Counted from the first letter of the stretch, positions 16,977 to 26,158 are shown. The stretch is 55,268 bases of DNA from Phocaeicola_A sp963624095 (GCA_963624095.1 CAVFNZ010000002.1:1-55268); one strand, 5' to 3'. Made by a program: numbers and translations. The notes: a model not told the origin generated them from the sequence alone.

Positions 16977-17504
16977 ATGGTGGAAAGGGAATTCAAAACA
17001 TCGAAAGATATAATCGCGGAATCGTACCAAAAGTACCGTGGTGGATTGCTGTGCTACATATATTATAGGATAGGTGACTATGAAGTAGCGCAGGATTTGA
17101 CGCAGGACGTGTTTGTTCGTTTGCTCACATACGAAATGAAACTCGATGCCAACACCATGAAATCATTCCTCTTTACTATAGCCAGTAACCTGGTCATCGA
17201 TTATCTGAGACATACCTATATGAAAAGGGAGAAACTCTCGTATATCTACGATGAGACGGACCCGTGTGCCAGTGTGGGTGCGGACAGCGCGGTCAACGTG
17301 CATGAAGCCTTGACGGTGTACCAACATGGCAAGGAGTCCCTCACTCCCCGTACGCGGAAGGTCTACGAGATGAGTTTTGAGCAGAACCTTTCGATAACCG
17401 AGATTAGCGAGCGGTTGGAAATTACATACAACACGGTGGAATGCCATCTGTTTATGGCACGCAAACAAGTGCGCGCCTATGTGCGCAAGGCTCTTGCCGT
17501 GTAA
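16977..17504 (+). CDS. ECF-type RNA polymerase sigma factor
   Basis: The 175-residue protein has sigma region 2 (YRIGDYEVAQDLTQDVFVRLL, then the -10 recognition helix FLFTIASNLVIDYLRHTYMK) and region 4 (SLTPRTRKVYEMSFEQNLSI and ITYNTVECHLFMARKQVRAY). No anti-sigma (FecR) gene or SusC-type receptor follows, unlike the usual Bacteroides arrangement. It is followed 33 bp later by a UroD/MtaA-like gene, so the two likely form an operon controlled by the upstream hybrid regulator. The targets are unknown. Confidence 0.92.
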   Translation: MVEREFKTSKDIIAESYQKYRGGLLCYIYYRIGDYEVAQDLTQDVFVRLLTYEMKLDANTMKSFLFTIASNLVIDYLRHTYMKREKLSYIYDETDPCASVGADSAVNVHEALTVYQHGKESLTPRTRKVYEMSFEQNLSITEISERLEITYNTVECHLFMARKQVRAYVRKALAV

Positions 17505-17537
17505 TTGACTATACATACAATTCAATTGACAAGACAG

Positions 17538-18665
17538 ATGAAAGACGAATTCAATGTGAATTTAGCCGATTCTCAGGCTACCGCAGTGACCCCTATCGAG
17601 GCTGAGAAGTTCGACATCGAAGAGTATGCGGCATACGCCCGGGCGTTGGACGAAACGTGCAAAAAGTTTTGGGAGTCAAATTCGGGTGTGCTGGTTTATC
17701 GCCGCATGCGCGTCAAGGAGGTCTTTGCCGAGGATTGCCGTGATATGAAGAAATCGCTCGAATGGCAGTTGGGAGCCTTGCGGCAGAGTATGAAGTTCAA
17801 GGCGGACATCCCGAATTTCCTGGAGCCCTGGTACGGATTGGGTACGGTGGCTTCGGCCTACGGATTCGGGTATATATGGGAGAAGGAATTGGCTCCTGCC
17901 GTAGACGGCAAGTTCGCCTCCACGTCCGAACTTCTGGCTGCACCCTACAAACCTGTCGCTGAAACGGAGATAGGAAAACATACGCTGGAGATGGTGAACT
18001 ACTTCCTTGAGAAAACAAAAGGACGGCTTCCCATGTCGTACTGCGATGTGCAGTCTCCTCTTAACACGTTGAGTAACATCATTGATTCCAACCAGTTCTA
18101 TATGGATTTTTACCTGGATGCCGATGCTATGCTGAAGGCGATGGACCGCACGGCGGATTTGCTGATAGACTTCACGCGTGAGCAACAGAAGCTGATAGGC
18201 GACGCGTTGGTAAAGCCCGGTCATGGTTTCGCTTCCAGCCGAAATTTCAGTGGGTTGGGCATGAGCGATGATACGGTGACGATGCTTTCCCCCGACTTGT
18301 ATATGGAGATGGCCGTGCCGGCCATGAAGAAGGCCGGCGACGCTTTTGGCGGGACAGTGTTCCACTCTTGTGGCACCTGGAGTGACAAGAAGGCTGATAT
18401 AGTATCCATTCCAAACATACGCATGGCGGACGGAGCTTTCTCCAAGGCGACGGACCCGGGGGCTAATGAAACGGACGGCTATGCGGACACCTTCGCCAGC
18501 ACAGGCGTGGTGCTGAACGCCCGTATCGTAGGCGCACCGGACTTGGTGGAGGAAAAAGTGAAGTCCCTGTGGAAACCGGGAATGAAATTGATTGTCGTTA
18601 CCTATTGCGATACGCCCGCCGAGCAGGAGGCAGTGTACAATCGGATACACGAGATATGTCAATAG
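17538..18665 (+). CDS. Uroporphyrinogen decarboxylase/MtaA-family methyltransferase-like protein
   Basis: The 375-residue protein has the UroD/cobalamin-dependent methyltransferase fold. It keeps the MtaA/MtbA-type zinc pattern: His276 and Cys278 in VFHSCGTW and Cys357 in VVTYCDTP. These residues bind zinc in methylcobamide:thiol methyltransferases and are absent from true UroD, so a corrinoid-linked methyl transfer is more likely than heme synthesis. The frame is open back to a TTG at 17505, but ATG 17538 (MKDEFNVNLADS) is preferred. No corrinoid protein gene lies nearby, so the methyl donor and acceptor are unknown. Confidence 0.8.
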   Translation: MKDEFNVNLADSQATAVTPIEAEKFDIEEYAAYARALDETCKKFWESNSGVLVYRRMRVKEVFAEDCRDMKKSLEWQLGALRQSMKFKADIPNFLEPWYGLGTVASAYGFGYIWEKELAPAVDGKFASTSELLAAPYKPVAETEIGKHTLEMVNYFLEKTKGRLPMSYCDVQSPLNTLSNIIDSNQFYMDFYLDADAMLKAMDRTADLLIDFTREQQKLIGDALVKPGHGFASSRNFSGLGMSDDTVTMLSPDLYMEMAVPAMKKAGDAFGGTVFHSCGTWSDKKADIVSIPNIRMADGAFSKATDPGANETDGYADTFASTGVVLNARIVGAPDLVEEKVKSLWKPGMKLIVVTYCDTPAEQEAVYNRIHEICQ

Positions 18666-18687
18666 AAATTAAAAAGGAGGGGATGGA

Positions 18688-18718
18688 TTGCGCAAAAATG
18701 CAAATCGTTGTATCTTTG
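18688..18718 (+). promoter_or_regulatory. Promoter of the TPR protein gene
   Basis: TATCTTTG at 18711-18718 is a good -7 box. A TTG at 18688-18690 lies 20 bp upstream as -33 element. The predicted start near 18725 falls downstream of the earlier in-frame start candidate, which supports the later ATG at 18843. Confidence 0.6.
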
Positions 18719-18842
18719 CGGAGTTATGATGAAAAGGATTATTCATAATAAAAGTTTATATATAGGGTTGTCTTATGGTTGTAGGGCGTTCGACTCTGGG
18801 AAGAGGCGAACGTCCGCTTTATTTGTTTGGGTGAGCCCTGCA

Positions 18843-19673
18843 ATGACGCTCGTTCGGCGCGTTTGTATATTGTCTTTGTTCTGTAGCCTCGCTTCGCTGC
18901 TCTGCGCTCAGAGCTATGATGAACTCGTGAAGAAAGCTTTCGATTTGGCTCAGAAGGACAGCCTGGTCCAGGCCGAACAGGCTTGTAAGGATGCCCTGAG
19001 TAAAGCTCCTTCGCATGCCTACAACGCCATTCTCTTTTCGCGGCTCGGTGCCATCCAGCAACGGCTGGGTCACACGCAGGACGCGTTGCAGTCCTATACC
19101 TATTCATTGAATCTGGCCCCGCGCTCGGTGGAGACATTGCTTTGCCGGGCTGCCCTCCACTTGGAACTGGGCAACTATGAACGTGCCAAACGCGACTACA
19201 GCGAAGTGGTGGATTTGGACCGGACGAATCAAGAGGCGCGGCTCTTCCGGGCGTATGCCTCCATGAAGCTGCGCGACTACCAGACCGCGCGGCTCGATTA
19301 CGACAACCTGCTCTCCTCCGTGCCAAACGACTACAATGCGTTGCTGGGTCTCGCCCTGCTCAATCAGAAAGAGAGGCGTTACCGCGAAGCCATGGCCAAC
19401 TATGAGACCTTGATTGCCGCTTATCCGACGGATGCTTCGCTCTATATGGCCCGTGCCGAATTGGAGCAGGAAATCGGTAAGGATGACGTGGCGTTGCTCG
19501 ATATGGATGAGGCCATCAAGCTGAAACCCGACGAGGCGGACTATTATGTCGCCCGTGCCACTCTCTCCATCCGGCTGGGCAAGACCAAGTCCGCCCGTTC
19601 CGACTTGGACAGGGCAGTTGAACTTGGCGTTCAACGGGCCACGTTGCGCCATCTGTACAAGGCATGCAAGTAA
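18843..19673 (+). CDS. Secreted tetratricopeptide-repeat protein
   Basis: With the start at ATG 18843 the 276-residue protein opens with a clear signal peptide (MTLVRRVCILSLFCSLASLL, cut after CAQ). It then carries six to seven TPR units, for example AILFSRLGAIQQRLGHTQDA, ALLGLALLNQKERRYREAMA and ADYYVARATLSIRLGKTKSA. It probably acts as a periplasmic scaffold; the partner is not known. The frame is open to 18708, but that extension would precede the signal peptide and overlap the promoter. It stands alone between two other transcription units. Confidence 0.85.
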   Translation: MTLVRRVCILSLFCSLASLLCAQSYDELVKKAFDLAQKDSLVQAEQACKDALSKAPSHAYNAILFSRLGAIQQRLGHTQDALQSYTYSLNLAPRSVETLLCRAALHLELGNYERAKRDYSEVVDLDRTNQEARLFRAYASMKLRDYQTARLDYDNLLSSVPNDYNALLGLALLNQKERRYREAMANYETLIAAYPTDASLYMARAELEQEIGKDDVALLDMDEAIKLKPDEADYYVARATLSIRLGKTKSARSDLDRAVELGVQRATLRHLYKACK

Positions 19674-19809
19674 CGACTGGTCGGCCGTGAGGATAATCGC
19701 ACAAGAATTTTGGAGTACACCAAGCAAGTATTATGGATTTTGTTTTAACTTTGCAGAGACATAACGACCTTGTGTCTCTTTTTTTGTATAACAATTAAAC
19801 TCAGACGGC

Positions 19810-21858
19810 ATGACGACCGGTAAATATGTACAAATGGCAGTAGTGGCAGCGATGCTCGCCTCGTGCGGAACGCATAAAACAGAAAACATGGCGAACGATA
19901 CATTTGAGTATACCGTGGAGCAGTTTGCGGACTTGCAAATCCTTCGGTATAAAGTGAAGAACTTCGATAGCTTGTCCCTCAAGCAGAAAGAGTTGGTGTA
20001 TTACCTCTCGCAGGCTGCGCTCGAAGGACGCGACATCCTCTTCGACCAAAACGGAAAATATAACCTGACTATCCGCAAGATGCTGGAGACCGTCTATACC
20101 GACTATACGGGCGACCGGGCGGATACCAACTTCGTGAACATGGAAACCTATCTCAAACGGGTATGGTTCTCCAACGGTATACACCATCACTACGCTTGCG
20201 ACAAATTCATTCCCGGCTTTACGCCCGAGTTCTTCAAGAAGGCCTTGCAGAGCGTGGATGCCGCCAAGTTGCCTTTGGCGGATGGACAGACGCTCGACCA
20301 GCTGTGCGAGGAGGTGTTCCCCGTGATGTTCGACCCCACGGTGATGCCCAAGCGTGTCAACCAGGCCGACGGCAAAGACTTGGTGCTGACTTCCGCCTCC
20401 AACTATTACGAGGGCGTGACGCAAGCCGAAGCCGAGGCTTTCTATAACGCCATGAAGAATCCGCAGGATACCATGCCGGTGATGTTCGGTATGAACAGCC
20501 GACTGGTGAAAGAGAACGGAAAGGTTTATGAGAAGGTATGGAAAGTGGGCGGACTCTATGGCAAGGCCATCGAGAAGATTGTATTCTGGCTCAATAAGGC
20601 GGCTGGTGTAGCGGAGAATGAGGAGCAGAAAGCGGTTATCGACAAACTCGTGCAATTCTATACCGATGGAAACCTGAAGACATTCGACGAATACTGCATC
20701 CTTTGGCTGAAGGAAAACTCGCTGGTGGATTTCGTCAACGGCTTCACGGAAAGCTATGGCGACCCGCTTGGCATGAAGGCAAGCTGGGAGTCCATTGTCA
20801 ACTTCAAGGATATGGAAGCTACGCGACGGACCGAAACCATCAGCAAGAACGCGCAGTGGTTTGAAAACCATTCGCCCGTGGATGCCCGCTTTAAGAAAGA
20901 AAAAGTGGTGGGCGTCTCCGCCAAGGTGATTACGGCGGCTATGTTGGGCGGCGACCTCTATCCGTCCACTGCCATAGGCATCAACCTGCCGAACTCCAAC
21001 TGGATACGCCGCGTCTATGGCTCCAAGTCGGTGACGATAGGCAACCTGACCGATGCCTACAACAAGGCGGCCCATGGCAATGGCTTTGCGGACGAATTCG
21101 TGTACAGTGCGGTGGAGAAGGAGTTGCTTGACAAATATGCCGACCTGACCGGGGACTTGCACACTGACTTGCACGAATGTCTTGGTCACGGGTCTGGACA
21201 ACTGTTGCCGGGCGTGGACCAGGATGCCCTGAAAGCCTATGGCTCAACCATTGAGGAGGCACGCGCCGACCTTTTCGGTCTCTATTACCTGCCTGACGCC
21301 AAACTGGTGGAACTGGGTCTGACCCCTACGGTCGACGCTTTCAAGGCCGAGTACTATAGCTACATGATGAATGGACTGATGACACAGCTTGTGCGCATCG
21401 AACCGGGCAACAACGTTGAGGAGGCGCACATGCGCAACCGCCAATTGATAGCGCGCTGGGCTTACGAACACGGCAAGACCGACAACGTGGTGGAACTGGT
21501 GAAGAAAGAAGGTAAAACCTATGTGAAGGTCAACGACTATGACAAGTTGCGCAATCTCTTCGGACAACTGCTTGGCGAGATACAGCGCATTAAGTCGGAA
21601 GGCGATTTCGCGGCAGCCCGCCAGTTGGTAGAGGACTATGCCGTGAAGGTGGACCCGGAACTTCATAAGGAGATACTGGAACGTTATGCCAAACTCCATT
21701 TGGCTCCTTACAAGGGATTCGTCAATCCCGTCTATGAAGCTGTCACCGACAAGGATGGCAACATCACTGACGTGAAGGTTTCCTACACCGAAGGCTACGC
21801 CGAGCAGATGCTGCGCTACAGCCGCGATTTCGCTAACTTGCCCTATCGCAACGAATAG
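19810..21858 (+). CDS. Dipeptidyl peptidase III family lipoprotein (peptidase M49)
   Basis: The M49 zinc motif is HECLGH (His455, Glu456, His460) and the second metal motif is EEARAD with Glu483. Dipeptidyl peptidase III removes dipeptides from oligopeptide N termini. The 682-residue length fits the Bacteroides branch, which also has Cys inside the zinc motif. The start (MTTGKYVQMAVVAAMLASCG) ends in a lipobox with Cys20, so the enzyme is probably a lipoprotein in the periplasm or at the surface, where it could work on imported or dietary peptides. A TAACTTTG box at 19746-19753 is a possible -7 element. Confidence 0.92.
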   Translation: MTTGKYVQMAVVAAMLASCGTHKTENMANDTFEYTVEQFADLQILRYKVKNFDSLSLKQKELVYYLSQAALEGRDILFDQNGKYNLTIRKMLETVYTDYTGDRADTNFVNMETYLKRVWFSNGIHHHYACDKFIPGFTPEFFKKALQSVDAAKLPLADGQTLDQLCEEVFPVMFDPTVMPKRVNQADGKDLVLTSASNYYEGVTQAEAEAFYNAMKNPQDTMPVMFGMNSRLVKENGKVYEKVWKVGGLYGKAIEKIVFWLNKAAGVAENEEQKAVIDKLVQFYTDGNLKTFDEYCILWLKENSLVDFVNGFTESYGDPLGMKASWESIVNFKDMEATRRTETISKNAQWFENHSPVDARFKKEKVVGVSAKVITAAMLGGDLYPSTAIGINLPNSNWIRRVYGSKSVTIGNLTDAYNKAAHGNGFADEFVYSAVEKELLDKYADLTGDLHTDLHECLGHGSGQLLPGVDQDALKAYGSTIEEARADLFGLYYLPDAKLVELGLTPTVDAFKAEYYSYMMNGLMTQLVRIEPGNNVEEAHMRNRQLIARWAYEHGKTDNVVELVKKEGKTYVKVNDYDKLRNLFGQLLGEIQRIKSEGDFAAARQLVEDYAVKVDPELHKEILERYAKLHLAPYKGFVNPVYEAVTDKDGNITDVKVSYTEGYAEQMLRYSRDFANLPYRNE

Positions 21859-21870
21859 CCGGGTAGCTGT

Positions 21871-22536
21871 ATGGAACTGCAAGACCAGTTGCGGGACATC
21901 AAGTCCCGCTTCCGCACGGCGATGAACGGTGTGGCCTCGAAAAGCATGCGCGACAAGGGACTCGACTACAAGGTGAACTTTGGCATCGAGTTGCCGCGCT
22001 TGCGTGAGATCGCCTCCTGTTATGAGAAAGACCATCGCCTGGCGCAAGCCTTGTGGAAAGAGCCTGTGCGGGAATCGAAGATATTGGCCGGTATGCTTCA
22101 ACCCGTGGATAGCTTCATCCCTGAGTTGGCCGACATCTGGATAGAGGAAATCCCTTATCCCGAAATCGCGGAGCTTACCTGCATGAACCTTTTCCAATAC
22201 TTGTCCTACGCTTCGGAGAAGGTGTTCCAATGGATTGCGGACGATCGTCCTTACTTTCAGGCGTGCGGCTATTTGGTGCTGGCACGTCTCTTTGCCAAAG
22301 GTTGGCAGCTGAACGAGCGTTCCGAGGAAGAATATCTCGACCAGGTGTTGTCCGCTATCCAGTCGGCCGACGCTTTCCCGCGGCGGACGGCTTTCACGTC
22401 GTTGCTCCACTATGTGCGGTTGGGCAAGCGGCAAGGAGAACGTGCGCTGAAAAATCTTGCGGTGCTGAATACACCCTCCAAGCCCGAGTGGCAGAGCCTT
22501 TACGAAGAGGTAAGAGAGGAAGCGGGAATGTGGTAA
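21871..22536 (+). CDS. DNA alkylation repair (AlkD-like HEAT-repeat) protein
   Basis: The 221-residue all-helical protein resembles the AlkD/AlkC-like HEAT-repeat family of DNA glycosylases. Typical segments are VNFGIELPRLREIAS, ELADIWIEEIPYPEIAEL and AFTSLLHYVRLGKRQ. AlkD removes 3- and 7-alkylpurines. The catalytic Asp and Trp of AlkD cannot be placed with certainty here, so activity is open. It starts 12 bp after the peptidase gene and probably shares its transcript. Confidence 0.78.
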   Translation: MELQDQLRDIKSRFRTAMNGVASKSMRDKGLDYKVNFGIELPRLREIASCYEKDHRLAQALWKEPVRESKILAGMLQPVDSFIPELADIWIEEIPYPEIAELTCMNLFQYLSYASEKVFQWIADDRPYFQACGYLVLARLFAKGWQLNERSEEEYLDQVLSAIQSADAFPRRTAFTSLLHYVRLGKRQGERALKNLAVLNTPSKPEWQSLYEEVREEAGMW

Positions 22537-22567
22537 TAAGACAAAAAAGGGATGTTTCTTTTCTGTT

Positions 22568-22603
22568 TTTGCGAAAATAACTAACTTTGTTCGCCTAACT
22601 TTG
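22568..22603 (+). promoter_or_regulatory. Tandem -7 boxes upstream of the Fur-family gene
   Basis: TAACTTTG occurs at 22582-22589 and again at 22596-22603, inside a 14-bp imperfect repeat. TTTG at 22568-22571 may serve as -33 for the second box (24-bp spacer, longer than usual). The second box would give a start only about two bases before the ATG at 22612, so a nearly leaderless mRNA is possible. Confidence 0.5.
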
Positions 22604-22611
22604 TAGCGCAG

Positions 22612-23085
22612 ATGAACGTAGATAAAGCAAAAGATACTGTGAAGCAGATATTTACGGAGTATTTACGGGCCAATAAACATCGTAAGACTCCGGAACGTTA
22701 TGCCATATTGGATGCTATCTATTCCATTGACGGGCATTTCGATATAGAAGGACTCTACGACCAGATGATGAACGAAGAGAAGTTCAGGGTCAGCAGAGCC
22801 ACCCTCTATAACACAATCGTTTTGCTTTTGGATGCCAAGCTTGTTATCAAACACTCGTTTGGCAACTCATCGCAGTATGAGAAATCATACAACATAGAGA
22901 CGCATCATCATCTGATATGCACGACCTGCGGTAAGGTAACGGAGTTTCACAGCGAAGAATTGCAGGACACCATCGCGAACATCAAGATGCGCAGGTTCCA
23001 GATGTCGCACTACTCCTTATATATATATGGTATCTGCTCCAAGTGCGCGGCGCAGAAGAAAAGACAAGGGAAAACAAATAAATGA
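22612..23085 (+). CDS. Fur-family metal- or peroxide-responsive repressor
   Basis: The 157-residue protein has a winged helix (KTPERYAILDAIYSID and FRVSRATLYNTIVLL) and a dimerisation domain with the regulatory segment THHHLICTTCGK. Both structural zinc pairs are present: Cys103-Cys106 and Cys142-Cys145. The subclass (Fur, PerR or Zur) cannot be fixed; the HHH cluster fits Fur or PerR. The stop overlaps the first possible purA start as ATGA, which is unusual coupling between a metal regulator and purine synthesis. Confidence 0.9.
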   Translation: MNVDKAKDTVKQIFTEYLRANKHRKTPERYAILDAIYSIDGHFDIEGLYDQMMNEEKFRVSRATLYNTIVLLLDAKLVIKHSFGNSSQYEKSYNIETHHHLICTTCGKVTEFHSEELQDTIANIKMRRFQMSHYSLYIYGICSKCAAQKKRQGKTNK

Positions 23086-24371
23086 CATACGATATGAATA
23101 AAAAAGTAGATGTCTTGCTGGGCCTCCAATGGGGGGACGAAGGCAAGGGGAAGGTTGTGGATGTGCTCACTCCCCACTACGACGTGGTGGCTCGCTTTCA
23201 GGGTGGTCCCAACGCCGGACATACATTGGAGTTCGAGGGACAGAAGTATGTGCTTCGATCCATTCCTTCGGGAATATTCCAAGGTGACAAAGTAAACATC
23301 ATCGGCAACGGAGTGGTGCTCGACCCCGCTTTGTTCAAGGCGGAGGCTGAAGCCCTGGAGGCTTCGGGCCATAACTTGAAAGAACGCTTGCATATCTCCA
23401 AGAAAGCCCATCTGATATTGCCTACCCACCGTATCCTCGATGCCGCCTACGAAGCGGCGAAAGGAGCCGCCAAAGTAGGTACCACGGGAAAGGGTATCGG
23501 CCCGACCTATACCGACAAGATAAGCCGTAACGGCGTGCGTGTGGGCGACATCCTCCATGGTTTTGAGGAGAAATACGCCGCCGCAAAGGCTCGCCACGAG
23601 AAGATACTGAAGAGCCTCGACTATCAGTATGACATCACCGAACTGGAGAAAACCTGGATGGAAGGTGTGGAGTACCTGAAGCAATTCCACTTGGTGGACA
23701 GTGAACACGAGGTCAACAACCTGCTGAAAGAGGGCAAGAGCGTGCTGTGCGAAGGTGCACAGGGAACGATGCTGGACGTGGACTTCGGCTCCTATCCGTT
23801 CGTTACCTCCTCCAACACCATCTGTGCGGGAGCTTGCACGGGCTTGGGCATCGGTCCCAACAAGATTGGCGAGGTGTACGGCATCATGAAAGCCTATTGC
23901 ACCCGTGTGGGTAGCGGGCCGTTCCCCACGGAACTCTTCGACGAAACCGGCAAGACCATCCGTGACCTCGGTCATGAGTATGGTGCCGTGACAGGCCGTG
24001 AGCGCCGGTGCGGATGGATAGACCTTGTGGCTCTGAAATACGCTATCATGGTGAATGGCGTGACCCAACTGATTATGATGAAGAGCGATGTGCTCGATGG
24101 CTTTGACACCATCAAGGCATGCGTAGCCTATAAGGTGAATGGCGAGGAGATTGATTATTTCCCCTACGACATCACCGAAAACGTGGAACCCATCTATACC
24201 GAACTGCCCGGATGGAAGACAGACATGACCAAGATGAGCAGCGAGGACGAGTTCCCCGAGGAATTCAACGCGTACATCTCGTTTCTTGAGTCCGAGCTGG
24301 AGACACCTATCAAGATTGTCTCTGTCGGTCCGGACCGCGAGCAGACCATTGTACGCTACACCGAAAACTGA
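23082..24371 (+). CDS. purA: Adenylosuccinate synthetase
   Basis: PurA joins IMP and aspartate with GTP to form adenylosuccinate. The protein (429 residues from 23082, 425 from ATG 23094) begins with the GTP-binding loop LLGLQWGDEGKGKVVDVL. NAGHTL, GTTGKGIGPTYTDK and TRVGSGPFPTEL follow, then GRERRCGWIDLVALKYA. The ATG at 23094 (MNKKVDVLLG) fits family starts better, while 23082 overlaps the Fur stop. It is followed by a hairpin terminator. Confidence 0.96.
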   Translation: MTYDMNKKVDVLLGLQWGDEGKGKVVDVLTPHYDVVARFQGGPNAGHTLEFEGQKYVLRSIPSGIFQGDKVNIIGNGVVLDPALFKAEAEALEASGHNLKERLHISKKAHLILPTHRILDAAYEAAKGAAKVGTTGKGIGPTYTDKISRNGVRVGDILHGFEEKYAAAKARHEKILKSLDYQYDITELEKTWMEGVEYLKQFHLVDSEHEVNNLLKEGKSVLCEGAQGTMLDVDFGSYPFVTSSNTICAGACTGLGIGPNKIGEVYGIMKAYCTRVGSGPFPTELFDETGKTIRDLGHEYGAVTGRERRCGWIDLVALKYAIMVNGVTQLIMMKSDVLDGFDTIKACVAYKVNGEEIDYFPYDITENVEPIYTELPGWKTDMTKMSSEDEFPEEFNAYISFLESELETPIKIVSVGPDREQTIVRYTEN

Positions 24372-24391
24372 AACGACACGACCATTTTAGA

Positions 24392-24424
24392 GGGGAGAGG
24401 GTAGCGTGAGCACTCTCTCCTTTC
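24392..24424 (+). terminator. Hairpin after purA
   Basis: GGAGAG at 24394-24399 pairs with CTCTCC at 24415-24420, and TTTC follows. The U-tract is short, so termination may be partial. The stem is 20 bp after the purA stop. Confidence 0.5.
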
Positions 24425-24447
24425 GCTATTCTATGGCATGTACAACG

Positions 24448-24467
24448 CATCTTTTTCACAAAAGATG
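24448..24467. repeat. Perfect inverted repeat in the leader of the YugP-like gene
   Basis: CATCTTTT and AAAAGATG form an eight-bp stem with a four-base loop. It lies between the purA terminator and a possible -7 box (TATATTTG, 24502-24509) of the next gene, so it could be an operator. No regulator is assigned. Confidence 0.45.
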
Positions 24468-24556
24468 TTATACTGTGATGGAGGTGTCTCTTTTTTTTGT
24501 CTATATTTGGCATATCATTTGTTTTTCAATCAGTAAGAACATTAAAAAGAACGATT

Positions 24557-25237
24557 ATGACTACTTATTGGGTATTGTTTATAGGAATCGCACTCATCAG
24601 CTATTGGGTGCAGGCGAATTTACAACGGAAATTCAAGAAATACTCCAAGATGCCCATGCCTAACGGCATGACGGGTCGTGAGATTGCGGAAAAGATGCTG
24701 CACGACAATGGCATCTATGATGTCAGAGTGACAAGCACGCCGGGTATGCTGACCGACCACTACAATCCCGTCAACAAGACGGTGAACTTGAGCCAGGGCG
24801 TATACGAAAGTTGCAGTATCGCAGCCGCCGCCGTGGCGGCTCATGAGTGTGGACACGCCGTTCAGCACAAATGCGCTTACGCTCCCTTGCGGTTGCGTTC
24901 GGCATTAGTTCCGGTGGTTCAGTTCTCCTCCTCCATCATGTCGTGGGTGTTGCTGGCCGGCATCCTGCTGGTAAACTCGTTCCCTCAACTCCTGTTGTTC
25001 GGCATCTGTCTGTTTGCCATGACGACGCTGTTCAGCTTCGTCACTCTCCCGGTGGAGATTGATGCCAGCCACAGAGCCTTGGTTTGGTTGAGCAACGCAG
25101 GCGTGACCAACTCCTATAACCATAGTCAGGCAAGGGATGCCTTGAAATCCGCCGCCTACACCTATGTAGTGGCAGCCCTCAGCTCATTGGCTACGCTGGT
25201 CTACTACATCTCTATTTACATGGGACGTCGCGACTGA
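24557..25237 (+). CDS. YugP-type zinc metallopeptidase, membrane bound
   Basis: The 226-residue protein has an N-terminal span (TTYWVLFIGIALISYWV), the zinc motif HECGH (His96, His100) in a helix that continues AVQHKCAY, and two or three further spans in the C-terminal half (SSSIMSWVLLAGILLV and LLLFGICLFAMTTLF). It matches the YugP/neutral zinc metallopeptidase family, of unknown substrate. The frame is open to 24497, but ATG 24557 is preferred because the family starts at the first span. Confidence 0.87.
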   Translation: MTTYWVLFIGIALISYWVQANLQRKFKKYSKMPMPNGMTGREIAEKMLHDNGIYDVRVTSTPGMLTDHYNPVNKTVNLSQGVYESCSIAAAAVAAHECGHAVQHKCAYAPLRLRSALVPVVQFSSSIMSWVLLAGILLVNSFPQLLLFGICLFAMTTLFSFVTLPVEIDASHRALVWLSNAGVTNSYNHSQARDALKSAAYTYVVAALSSLATLVYYISIYMGRRD

Positions 25238-25279
25238 TGGGAACATCAGCGCGTATGTACGGAACACCTGACTGCTGAT

Positions 25280-26131
25280 ATGAGGAAAAACCTGCTGATT
25301 CTTGCTGCTCTGCTTGGCATACTATCATCGGCGTTCGCCCAAGAGAACCGGACCGCGGACACGTTGGCCATCAACCGCTTGGTGACGCGCTCCACGCTCT
25401 ACGGTATCGGGTATGCCAACTTGTTCGATACCTACCTTTCGCCCGTTGAATACACGGGCGTGGAGGTACGCCTCCTTCACGAACGGATGCGCATGACCAA
25501 GTTGATGGATGGTAACGTATCAAAGCAAAGTCTGTTGCAGGTCAATCTCGGCTACACCGAGAACCGCTCGGAGACGGGCAACGAACTCTTTGGCATGGTG
25601 AACTGGGGTTGCGGACTGCACTATCATTTCCGTGTCAGCGAACAGTTGACCATACTTGCCGGTGGGTTGGGGGAGATGAACCTGGGATTCATCTACAACA
25701 CGCGCAACTCGAACAACCCCGCCCAGGCAAAGGCGTACCTCAATCTGACGGCGTCGGGCATGGCCGTATACAAGTTCCGCCTATGGAACCGGCCGCTCGC
25801 CGTTCGTTACCAGCTGAACGTGCCGTTCGTTGGAGTGATGTTCTCGCCACAATATCAACAATCGTACTACGAAATCTTCACGCTCGGCAACACCGGCGGA
25901 ACGGTGAAGTTTACTTCGTTCCATAACCAACCCTCGTTCCGTCAGTTGTTGACATTGGACATACCCATGCGCTCCGTTACCTGTCGCATCGGATATGTGG
26001 GCGACATTCAACAGTCCCGCGTCAACGGCATCAAGTGTCATACCTATTCGCACAACTTCATGGTGGGACTTGTCAAACGGTTCTATTTGATTAAGCCAAA
26101 CGATCGGTTGAACAGTAAATATCCCTTTTGA
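25280..26131 (+). CDS. DUF3316 family outer-membrane-like protein
   Basis: The 283-residue product has a signal peptide (MRKNLLILAALLGILSSAFA, then QEN) and alternating beta-strand sequence with aromatic ends, as in a small outer-membrane barrel. It fits the Bacteroidetes family DUF3316 (YGIGYANLFDTYLSPVEYTG). The function is unknown. It is followed by an S41 protease gene 27 bp later, so the two may act together at the envelope. Confidence 0.72.
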   Translation: MRKNLLILAALLGILSSAFAQENRTADTLAINRLVTRSTLYGIGYANLFDTYLSPVEYTGVEVRLLHERMRMTKLMDGNVSKQSLLQVNLGYTENRSETGNELFGMVNWGCGLHYHFRVSEQLTILAGGLGEMNLGFIYNTRNSNNPAQAKAYLNLTASGMAVYKFRLWNRPLAVRYQLNVPFVGVMFSPQYQQSYYEIFTLGNTGGTVKFTSFHNQPSFRQLLTLDIPMRSVTCRIGYVGDIQQSRVNGIKCHTYSHNFMVGLVKRFYLIKPNDRLNSKYPF

Positions 26132-26158
26132 CCGGCACGGCGCTATCCCCGAACGATA

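Noticed and set aside
17538..18665. True uroporphyrinogen decarboxylase (hemE)
   Set aside because: The HxC and later Cys zinc residues fit methyltransferases of the same fold, and the context is regulatory rather than heme synthesis.
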